Positions 6,411 to 11,819 of a stretch of DNA of 11,819 nt are shown piece by piece. The DNA is from Pseudopedobacter saltans. GTDB taxonomy: Bacteria > Bacteroidota > Bacteroidia > Chitinophagales > Chitinophagaceae. Location of the stretch: NCBI GenBank assembly GCA_003241175.1, contig QFOI01000177.1, positions 1 through 11,819 of the forward strand. The letters are read 5' to 3'. Numbering within the stretch: the first letter of the stretch is position 1; each line of letters begins with the position of its first letter. The position numbers and the translations under genes are program-made. The notes beneath the pieces are model-generated. The model had not been told where the DNA came from. It saw only the letters and a program-made list of their open reading frames with translations, and searched no databases.

Positions 6411-6779
6411 ATGAAAAAGATAGCTTTTGTAATTTGTTTTGTATTGGCAGGATTAGTGTCTATGGCTCAGGATAACGTGGCTAAGTTCAAAGAAACAAAA
6501 CACAACTTTGGAAACGTGAAATACAAAAAACCGGCTTCGGCGACTTTTACTTTTACGAACACTTCCAACAAACCTTTGATTATAGAAACAGCAACAGCAA
6601 CTTGTGGCTGTACAACACCAGAATATCCTAAAAAGCCTATTTTGCCAGGGAAGACAGGGGACGTTAAGGCAACATTTAACGCAGAAACAATGGGACATTT
6701 CGACAAATCGGTAACTGTTAAGTTTGCCAATGTGGAACAGCCAGTCGTTCTAATCATTACAGGTGAAGTGGTCAAATAA
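6411..6779 (+). CDS. Single-domain DUF1573 exported protein
   Basis: A 122-aa protein made of a signal peptide (MKKIAFVICFVLAGLVSMA, likely cleaved before QDN) and one DUF1573 domain: FKETKHNFGNVKYKKPASATFTFTNTSNKPLII, ATCGCTTPEYPKKPILPGKTGDVKATFN, and the final strand QPVVLIITGEVVK. This is the minimal, typical form of the family, and it shares the CGCT motif and the xHxFGN start with its upstream neighbour. It likely acts in the periplasm; its ligand is unknown. The gene is directly followed by a strong terminator, so the two DUF1573 genes form at most a two-gene unit. Confidence 0.92.
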   Translation: MKKIAFVICFVLAGLVSMAQDNVAKFKETKHNFGNVKYKKPASATFTFTNTSNKPLIIETATATCGCTTPEYPKKPILPGKTGDVKATFNAETMGHFDKSVTVKFANVEQPVVLIITGEVVK

Positions 6780-6797
6780 TTTTTTTAAATTAACTAT

Positions 6798-6835
6798 AAA
6801 AAACCTTGATAATCTGATGATTATCAAGGTTTTTT
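6798..6835 (+). terminator. Rho-independent terminator after the DUF1573 pair
   Basis: A 17-bp stem, AAAAAACCTTGATAATC (6798-6814) pairing with GATTATCAAGGTTTTTT (6819-6835), around the loop TGAT. A-tract and T-tract flank the paired core, so it could terminate from both directions. It begins 18 nt after the stop codon of the second DUF1573 gene. Confidence 0.9.
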
Positions 6836-6855
6836 GATGTTGGTGCTGTGTGTTG

Positions 6856-6916
6856 CAATTATTTGTTGCCCAAAACTTCGGATAATTGACAATTACATGA
6901 TAATTTTGCGCAATTA
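6856..6916 (+). promoter_or_regulatory. carA: carA promoter with an operator-like palindrome
   Basis: The -7 box TAATTTTG (6901-6908) is an exact TAnnTTTG, and TTCG (6877-6880) lies 20 nt upstream as a one-mismatch -33 element. The spacer between them holds a perfect 13-bp palindrome, TAATTG-A-CAATTA (6883-6895). The half-site CAATTA recurs as direct copies at 6856-6861 and 6911-6916; the last two copies are 21 nt apart, about two helical turns. The predicted 5' leader before ATG 6932 is under 20 nt. Control by a DNA-binding regulator is inference, and AT-richness makes some of these matches likely by chance. Confidence 0.5.
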
Positions 6917-6931
6917 AATTTTTTTGCATAG

Positions 6932-8038
6932 ATGTCCAATCAACAACAACCTGCCATCCTTTTGTTAGCTGATGGTACGGTTTTTCATGGTAAGTCCTTT
7001 GGTAAAATTGGTATTGCCGGAGGCGAAATTTGTTTTAATACAGGTATGACCGGTTATCAAGAAGTGTTCACCGATCCTAGTTATTTTGGACAAATGTTGA
7101 TTATGAACGCTGTTCATGTTGGTAACTATGGTGTTAAAGCGGAAGATACAGAAAGTGATTCCGTAAAGATCAAAGGCGTTATCTGTCGTAGCTTGGAAGA
7201 TAAATATTCTCGCCCGATGGCAGAAGGTTCCTTGCAAGACTACCTAGAAAGCAACAATATTGTAGGTATTGACGATATTGATACAAGAGCATTGGTCATC
7301 CATGTGCGTAACAAAGGGGCAATGAATTGCGTGATCTCATCCGAAACGCAAGATATTGAAGAGCTAAAAGCTTTGTTGGTAAAAATCCCCGACATGAATG
7401 GTTTGGATTTAGCTAAGGAAGTGTCTACAAAAGAAGAATATACTTACGGTGATCCAAGTGCGCCGATACGCATTGCTGTCATGGATTACGGTATCAAAAG
7501 AAATATATTGAAATGTATGTCCGACCGTGGAGCTTACATGAAAGTATTTCCTGCCAAGACTCCTTTGGAAAAATTGAAAGAATTCCAGCCAAATGGTTAT
7601 TTTATATCCAATGGACCTGGAGATCCATCGGCTATGCCATATGCTATAGAAACCGTAAAGGAAATTCTGAAAGAAAAAAAACCACTTTTTGGTATTTGTC
7701 TGGGACATCAGCTTTTAGCTTTGGCAAACGGCATTCCTACCTTCAAAATGCACAACGGACATCGTGGACTGAACCACCCGGTTAAAAATCTGGTTTCTGG
7801 TCGCAGCGAGATATCTACACAAAACCACGGTTTTGGTATCGATGCTGACGGTGTTAAGAAAAATCCGAATGTTGAGATTACGCATCTTAACCTTAATGAC
7901 AATAGTGTAGAAGGTATTCGTCTAAAAGATAGACCTGCTTTCAGCGTGCAATATCATCCAGAAGCAACACCTGGTCCACACGATAGCCGTTATCTTTTTG
8001 ATGACTTTATTAACTTGATAAAAGAAACATTGGATTAA
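6932..8038 (+). CDS. carA: Carbamoyl-phosphate synthase small (glutaminase) subunit
   Basis: The 368-aa glutamine-hydrolysing subunit passes ammonia to CarB for carbamoyl phosphate synthesis, feeding pyrimidine and arginine pathways; it acts in the cytoplasm. Residues 1-150 carry the CPSase small-chain N-terminal domain (LADGTVFHGKSFG, FNTGMTGYQEVFTDPSY, GVICRSLED, GIDDIDTRALVIHVRNKGAM). The class I glutamine amidotransferase domain follows from about 178: ISNGPGDP (225-232), the nucleophile elbow FGICLGHQLL with C256, GHRGLNHPV (276-284), STQNHGF (295-301), and the QYHPEATPGPHDS segment with H342 and E344 completing the triad. Length and motifs are normal. carB is not in the window and does not follow, since a terminator and aroQ come next, so carA looks monocistronic with its own promoter. 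The ATG at 6932 fits the family N-terminus. Confidence 0.98.
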   Translation: MSNQQQPAILLLADGTVFHGKSFGKIGIAGGEICFNTGMTGYQEVFTDPSYFGQMLIMNAVHVGNYGVKAEDTESDSVKIKGVICRSLEDKYSRPMAEGSLQDYLESNNIVGIDDIDTRALVIHVRNKGAMNCVISSETQDIEELKALLVKIPDMNGLDLAKEVSTKEEYTYGDPSAPIRIAVMDYGIKRNILKCMSDRGAYMKVFPAKTPLEKLKEFQPNGYFISNGPGDPSAMPYAIETVKEILKEKKPLFGICLGHQLLALANGIPTFKMHNGHRGLNHPVKNLVSGRSEISTQNHGFGIDADGVKKNPNVEITHLNLNDNSVEGIRLKDRPAFSVQYHPEATPGPHDSRYLFDDFINLIKETLD

Positions 8039-8058
8039 AATTCAACATAAAATCACAC

Positions 8059-8089
8059 AAAAGCGACTGAATATTTCAGTCGCTTTTTT
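8059..8089 (+). terminator. Rho-independent terminator after carA
   Basis: A 13-bp stem, AAAAGCGACTGAA (8059-8071) pairing with TTCAGTCGCTTTT (8075-8087), loop TAT, and a T-run to 8089. It starts 20 nt after the carA stop and separates carA from aroQ transcriptionally. Confidence 0.9.
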
Positions 8090-8096
8090 AATGGTT

Positions 8097-8129
8097 TTTG
8101 CCAATATGCCTAAAGTTTGACTACATTTG
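8097..8129 (+). promoter_or_regulatory. aroQ promoter, full Bacteroidota consensus, probably leaderless
   Basis: The -33 element TTTG (8097-8100), a 21-nt spacer, and the -7 box TACATTTG (8122-8129) make the best two-part promoter match in the window. Only 4 nt separate the box from the aroQ ATG at 8134, so the transcript should start at or beside the start codon. Confidence 0.7.
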
Positions 8130-8133
8130 AATT

Positions 8134-8553
8134 ATGAAGAAAATCGCCATTCTCAACGGTCCCAATCTGAATCTGCTCGGTGTTCGCGAACCTGGAATCT
8201 ATGGAAGTCAGAGTTTTGAAGATTATTTTTCAACTCTAAAAAAACAATTTCCGGAGGTTGAATTTATCTATTTTCAATCCAATATAGAAGGTGAACTTGT
8301 TTCCAAAATTCAGGAGATCGGTTTTGATTTCGATGGTATTGTGATGAATCCTGCGGCGTATACACATACTTCCGTTGCGATTCGTGATGCAATCGCTGCG
8401 GTCAAAACACCTGTAATCGAGGTGCATATCAGTAATATATCCAAACGTGAAGATTTTCGGCACCATTCCTACATATCAGATGTAGCTGTAGGAACAATCG
8501 CCGGTTTGGGTATGAAAGGATATGAATATGGTGTAAGATATTTTCTCGATTAG
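8134..8553 (+). CDS. aroQ: Type II 3-dehydroquinate dehydratase
   Basis: This 139-aa cytoplasmic enzyme catalyses the third shikimate-pathway step, 3-dehydroquinate to 3-dehydroshikimate, as a dodecamer in known members. The sequence shows the family N-terminus KKIAILNGPNLNLLGVREP, with flexible-loop Arg18 and catalytic Tyr23 in GIYG; SNIEGELVSKI (49-59); NPAAYTHTSVAIRDA with Asn72 and the catalytic His78; EVHISNISKRE with His98; and FRHHSYIS with Arg109, then GTIAGLGMKGY. All active-site residues I expect are present, and the length is slightly short of the usual 140-150 aa. It is a single gene between the carA terminator and a convergent lipoprotein gene whose stop codon overlaps its own. 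No other aro gene is nearby. Confidence 0.97.
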   Translation: MKKIAILNGPNLNLLGVREPGIYGSQSFEDYFSTLKKQFPEVEFIYFQSNIEGELVSKIQEIGFDFDGIVMNPAAYTHTSVAIRDAIAAVKTPVIEVHISNISKREDFRHHSYISDVAVGTIAGLGMKGYEYGVRYFLD

Positions 8554-8714
8554 TTGTGTCCTGGAGCATAATCTCTTGCCGATTTAGAGCCATTCATTTT
8601 TTTGGCTTGTCCGGGAGGTATTTTACCGCTTCTTCCTGCTTGTCTTTCTACAGTACAAGAGGTAGATAATAAAACAGAAATGCAGATCGCTGACAATAAA
8701 TATATTCTTTTCAT
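8550..8714 (-). CDS. 54-aa lipoprotein of the PPGQAKK type
   Basis: A small predicted lipoprotein: MKRIYLLSAICISVLLSTSC gives a basic start, a hydrophobic core and a lipobox with Cys20. The mature part is about 35 residues, with KIPPGQAKKMNGSKSARDYAPGHN at the end. Short Bacteroidota proteins with this PPGQAKK...SAxxYAPG signature are common and, as I recall, sometimes carry the doubtful label quinol oxidase subunit 4; I see no support for that function. I chose ATG 8714 over the longer in-frame start at 8753 because the signal peptide begins there. The gene is 47 bp downstream of terC on the same strand, and its TAA (8550-8552) overlaps the aroQ TAG on the other strand. Confidence 0.78.
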   Translation of the reverse strand: MKRIYLLSAICISVLLSTSCTVERQAGRSGKIPPGQAKKMNGSKSARDYAPGHN

Positions 8715-8761
8715 CAATTTGATTTTCAAGATAAAAGCCAAATTGTATGCCAAGGATGTAT

Positions 8762-9718
8762 TTATCCTTCCACGCGATTGTTTCGATAGAGAGAATACAA
8801 TATCGAAACGGTTACGCTCAATACGATGACCGCAAGTGAAATGTAGATTGAAATGTGTATGTGGAAAAATTCAATGAGCATTTTGACACCTATAAACACC
8901 AATATAAAAGCAATGCCTTGTTGCAAATATTTGAACTTGTCGGCGGCTCCTTTCAGTAAAAAGAATAAACTACGTAAACCCAATACCGCCAATATATTAC
9001 TGGAATAGATTACCATAATGTCTGCATCCGAAAAAGGTTCTTTGGGTCCGCCACGAACCAAAGACACAACAGTAGGAATACTATCCAAAGCAAAGGCAAT
9101 ATCTGTAAATGCCAATATGATTACCACTAAAGAAAGCGATGTTAAGGCTCTTTTCCCGTTTTCCTTTACGAAGAACTTGCCATGAGGTTCTCGGTGACTG
9201 ACAGTAAAGAATTTGTTGACAATCTTGTAGACGGGTGAATCTTGTGGTTTGAAATCGTCATCTTCTTTTTGGATGAATAGTTTGATACCGGTGTACAATA
9301 GTATGGCTCCAAAAATGTACATGATCCAGTTAAACTTATCCACGAGCTCAATCCCAATGGCAATAAACAATACACGGAAGACTATTGCTGCCAAAACCCC
9401 GATCAGTAAGGCTCTTGCAGAGTCTTTGTCCGATATCTTAAAAAAGCCAAATATGAGTATAAAAACAAAAATGTTGTCGATGCTTAAGCTCCATTCCATT
9501 AGATAGGCACTGAAGAATTTCGTTGCATAAACAGTTCCTTCGTCTTTCCACACAAAAATGCCAAAACCAATCGCCAAAACCGTCCAAAAACCGGTTTGGA
9601 CTAGTGCTTCCTTAATGGTGGTCTTGTGTCCCTTTTTGCTCAGCACCAATATGTCAACCAGCAGTGCGGCCAACAATACAATCCCGAAAACTAAATAGGC
9701 TATCTGTGTATGTGTCAT
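8762..9718 (-). CDS. TerC/Alx-family membrane protein (probable metal ion exporter)
   Basis: A 318-aa integral membrane protein with about nine hydrophobic segments, the usual size for the Alx branch of TerC. Conserved features include EWSLSIDN with E75 and D81 (residues 75-82), FTDIAFALDSIPT with D206 and D212 (204-216), the cytoplasmic linker with HREPHGKFFVKENGKRALTSL (about 175-195), and SSNILAVLGLRSLFFLL with R249 (239-255). Characterised relatives (E. coli Alx, Bacillus TerC homologues) export or balance Mn2+, and in some Bacillus proteins supply metal to secreted enzymes; specificity here is inferred. In other bacteria alx is preceded by a yybP-ykoY Mn riboswitch, but here only 23 nt separate it from gldG, leaving no room for one. 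It is probably cotranscribed with gldFG. Confidence 0.93.
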   Translation of the reverse strand: MTHTQIAYLVFGIVLLAALLVDILVLSKKGHKTTIKEALVQTGFWTVLAIGFGIFVWKDEGTVYATKFFSAYLMEWSLSIDNIFVFILIFGFFKISDKDSARALLIGVLAAIVFRVLFIAIGIELVDKFNWIMYIFGAILLYTGIKLFIQKEDDDFKPQDSPVYKIVNKFFTVSHREPHGKFFVKENGKRALTSLSLVVIILAFTDIAFALDSIPTVVSLVRGGPKEPFSDADIMVIYSSNILAVLGLRSLFFLLKGAADKFKYLQQGIAFILVFIGVKMLIEFFHIHISIYISLAVIVLSVTVSILYSLYRNNRVEG

Positions 9719-9741
9719 GGTAGCGACAAGAATGTATGAAA

Positions 9742-11499
9742 TTAAAGGTTTTGGTAGTTTCTCTTACGAATATATTGAAAAAGAAAGCCACAAGCAAGTA
9801 TTAGGATGATTGGCAATGCAATATTAACAAATTGCCACATTGATTTTTGTTCGTCCACTTTTTGCTTGTCCAAAAGACGAAGGACGAAGTCTTTGTTACG
9901 AGCAACAAAAAGGTGGTTTTGAGAAGTAAGAAAATCAACACTGTTCAATAAAAAATCCCTATTGGCAAATCTATATTGGTCAAATGGTAATTCACCCATG
10001 GGCAGCGGTCCTGTTGTTTGCATAATACCGTTAGTAGCGATACCTGCATTAGACACCACAATCTGCTGTGTACTTTTTTCTGCCTGAGGTAAAAAGGGTT
10101 TGCCAAGATTGGTTTGGATAGAATCTAGATCAGGTTGCGTAAGGCGATTGGCATACAAGGATTTGAATTTTCCTTCCAAAAGCACGGCTACGGGAAGATG
10201 AGCCTTATTGAATGTTCTGAAATCGGGATCGTCCTGCCAACTACTCAAACTCACCATTGCTGGTGAAGCCAATAAGCGACTATTGGTGTCGGATGCTAAC
10301 AATATGGTTTTTTGGATGCCCTCTGCTCCAACAGTATCAATTGTCGATGGAAAAATGGAAAGAACCCTATCTAGATTGCTCGAAATCGGATTGTTGTTGA
10401 TAGCGGACAAAAAAGGATAATATGGCCAAGGCATTCTTTGCATCCTCGGACTGTTGTCTGGATTGTAACCAACGACGATCGGTAGTTTGGCACAGTTTAA
10501 ATCTTGTAGTAAGTTCGCATTTAACCTGACACCGTATTTGAATAAAATATCATCTAGTTGAAGGTTGCGATCATAAGCCACGAAATCCTTTTTGCTGTTC
10601 ATTAAGCTGTCCAGTTCTGCATATAGTTTGTCCACAAACCAGAGGATTTTTCCTCCATGCATCACATACTGATCCAGTTTTATTTTGTCTGTATCAGAAA
10701 AAGTCTGACTTGGTTTGACAATCAACAATGCGTCAATGGATTCCGGATTGGGGTAAGCTGTTTTGAGATCGAATACGCCAAGTTTATAGTCGTTTCGCAA
10801 TGATTCCCCTAGGTCATTAATAGTCAAATCTATAGGTTCGCCGTTTCCGACGAGGTAAGCAATAGTCGGTACCTTCTGGCGTGTAAGTTTGTTAATCGCA
10901 TTGGAAAATTTGTATTCCAATAAAGCTTCTGCTGCATTAAGCGTTGCTTCTTTGTCAGGTTCTGGATTGTCGTTAATGACATTGAAATTTTTGAATATAG
11001 TGCGGCTACTCCTTAGGTCAACCGCAATAGGGCGTTTGCCTTCAACTGAAATCAAGGCAGATGGGATTATGATTTGTTGGGATTGCTTTTGGTCTTTGTC
11101 GGAAAAATTCTCGTTGTTTTCAAATATTACGCCTAGTCTCGCCAAGCTATCGTACAAACCATATCTCGCTGAATCCGAAAGGTCCTCGCCAGGTCTTCCA
11201 ACACTGAAATGGATATTGTTATTGCTTAATTCGCGGTATTGTTCCAATAAATCCTGTGTGGCAATGCTCAATTTTTTATAGTCTGGAGTTAAGTCTCCAC
11301 TAAGAAAAACTTGTATGTCAACAGGCTGGTGGATGTTGGAAAGTAGTTCTTTGGATGGTTGGGTTATGGTAAAACGCTTTTCGGCTGTTAAGTCTATTTT
11401 GTAGCGCAAAAAAGAGGTAATGAACGCCAAGACCACCAATAGGGCCAATACAACGACCCACCAAGTTTTTTTCTTTAATATTCTATCCAAAAAAGCCAT
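9742..11499 (-). CDS. gldG: GldG, gliding-motility ABC transporter auxiliary subunit
   Basis: A 585-aa membrane-anchored protein: a basic N-terminus, one TM segment at about 13-31, a large extracytoplasmic region, and a C-terminal TM at about 556-576 ending in a basic RKRNYQNL. The opening LRYKIDLTAEKRFTITQPSKELLSNIHQPVDIQVFLSGDLTPDYKKL and the central segment with ALLIVKPSQTFSDTDKIKLDQYVMHGGKILWFVDKL are typical of the GldG/ABC_transp_aux group. In Flavobacterium, GldG works with the permease GldF and ATPase GldA in a transporter required for gliding; in many other Bacteroidota the pair persists without proven gliding. It begins 2 nt after the gldF stop, indicating tight coupling. gldA is not in the window, as is usual because it is often unlinked. 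Confidence 0.94.
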   Translation of the reverse strand: MAFLDRILKKKTWWVVVLALLVVLAFITSFLRYKIDLTAEKRFTITQPSKELLSNIHQPVDIQVFLSGDLTPDYKKLSIATQDLLEQYRELSNNNIHFSVGRPGEDLSDSARYGLYDSLARLGVIFENNENFSDKDQKQSQQIIIPSALISVEGKRPIAVDLRSSRTIFKNFNVINDNPEPDKEATLNAAEALLEYKFSNAINKLTRQKVPTIAYLVGNGEPIDLTINDLGESLRNDYKLGVFDLKTAYPNPESIDALLIVKPSQTFSDTDKIKLDQYVMHGGKILWFVDKLYAELDSLMNSKKDFVAYDRNLQLDDILFKYGVRLNANLLQDLNCAKLPIVVGYNPDNSPRMQRMPWPYYPFLSAINNNPISSNLDRVLSIFPSTIDTVGAEGIQKTILLASDTNSRLLASPAMVSLSSWQDDPDFRTFNKAHLPVAVLLEGKFKSLYANRLTQPDLDSIQTNLGKPFLPQAEKSTQQIVVSNAGIATNGIMQTTGPLPMGELPFDQYRFANRDFLLNSVDFLTSQNHLFVARNKDFVLRLLDKQKVDEQKSMWQFVNIALPIILILACGFLFQYIRKRNYQNL

Positions 11500-11501
11500 G
11501 A

Positions 11502-11819
11502 TTATCTAGTTAAAATATTGCGCCTCATCACTAGTCCGCAGAGGTATACAATGCCAATGAAATAAACAATGTCACGAATGTCAACGACGCCACGACTTAT
11601 ATTTTTATAATGGAAATTAAGCCCAAGCATCTGTAGATAATAATCCATGCCATTTCGGAAAAACGGTAAACTAGCGATAGCATCAAATCCTGCATAAAAA
11701 AACAAACATAGAACTGCTCCCAGTATAAAGGCAACAACCGTATTGGAGGTGAAACTACTGGTGCAAATGCCAATAGCCGTGAAAACACTACCCAACAATA
11801 GTAATCCAATATAACTACC
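11502..11819 (-). CDS. gldF: GldF, gliding-motility ABC transporter permease (N-terminal part beyond window)
   Basis: The last 105 residues of an ABC-2-type permease; the frame is open to the right edge of the window, so the apparent internal TTG start near 11798 is not the real one. Two strongly hydrophobic segments are present (YIGLLLLGSVFTAIGICTSS with TVVAFILGAVLCLFFYAGFD following, and IVYFIGIVYLCGLVM), matching the C-terminal helices of GldF, including the FTAIGICTSSFT and DIRDIVYFIGI stretches I associate with the family. It ends with RRNILTR, and its TAG is 2 nt upstream of the gldG ATG. Identity rests on those motifs plus the neighbouring gldG. Confidence 0.88.
   Translation of the reverse strand, partial: GSYIGLLLLGSVFTAIGICTSSFTSNTVVAFILGAVLCLFFYAGFDAIASLPFFRNGMDYYLQMLGLNFHYKNISRGVVDIRDIVYFIGIVYLCGLVMRRNILTR

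Noticed and set aside
6453..6775. Two overlapping minus-strand ORFs antisense to the second DUF1573 gene
   Set aside because: They have Cys/Phe/Ser-rich shadow-like composition and no recognisable motif, while the sense strand encodes a clear family member.
9719..9741. yybP-ykoY manganese riboswitch upstream of terC
   Set aside because: The gap to gldG is only 23 nt, far too short for the aptamer.
10889..11281. Plus-strand 130-aa ORF inside gldG
   Set aside because: Shadow of a strongly supported gene on the other strand; Ser/Leu-rich with no domain.

Overview
This is an ordinary-looking chromosomal stretch from a member of the Bacteroidota, probably of the Chitinophagaceae/Sphingobacteriia type. 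Four things support that: AT-rich DNA, start regions without a clear Shine-Dalgarno but with the Bacteroidota -7 box TAnnTTTG, gliding-type gldF-gldG genes, and several families typical of this phylum (DUF3810, DUF1573, DUF6600, the PPGQAKK mini-lipoprotein). I see no tRNA, rRNA, CRISPR array, transposase or phage gene, and no sign of recent transfer.

Layout. On the minus strand at the left lie a truncated PLP-dependent aminotransferase (methionine/kynurenine aminotransferase type, 1-829) and, upstream of it, a PHP-domain tyrosine phosphatase of the CpsB/YwqE family (881-1690). Between them is a near-perfect 29-bp palindrome. A 238-bp divergent intergenic region leads to a plus-strand lipoprotein with a DUF6600 aromatic domain and a long Asn-rich tail (1929-3500), closed by a perfect 12-bp hairpin terminator. 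Next come a DUF3810 membrane protein with an HExxH motif (3608-4672, plus) and, convergent with it, a degenerate GT-B-like glycosyltransferase (4677-5696, minus). Divergent from the latter are two tandem DUF1573 exported proteins (5814-6377 and 6411-6779) ending at a strong terminator. carA (6932-8038) and aroQ (8134-8553) follow, each with its own promoter-like box and with a terminator between them. The right end is minus strand: a 54-aa lipoprotein (8550-8714) whose stop overlaps that of aroQ, a TerC/Alx-family membrane protein (8762-9718), gldG (9742-11499) and the C-terminal part of gldF (11502-11819).

How they relate. carA feeds carbamoyl phosphate to pyrimidine and arginine synthesis, and aroQ is a shikimate-pathway step; both look like single-gene housekeeping units. 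gldF-gldG encode the membrane and periplasmic parts of the gliding-associated ABC transporter, and terC is close enough (23 bp) to be in the same transcript. The lipoproteins, DUF1573 proteins and DUF3810 protein are cell-envelope components of unknown role.

The least expected observations are regulatory: a 29-bp dyad abutting the aminotransferase start, a 13-bp palindrome with CAATTA repeats inside the carA promoter, and two genes (aroQ and the GT-like gene) whose -7 box lies only 4-5 nt before the ATG, implying leaderless mRNAs. No clear new multi-gene system is visible.
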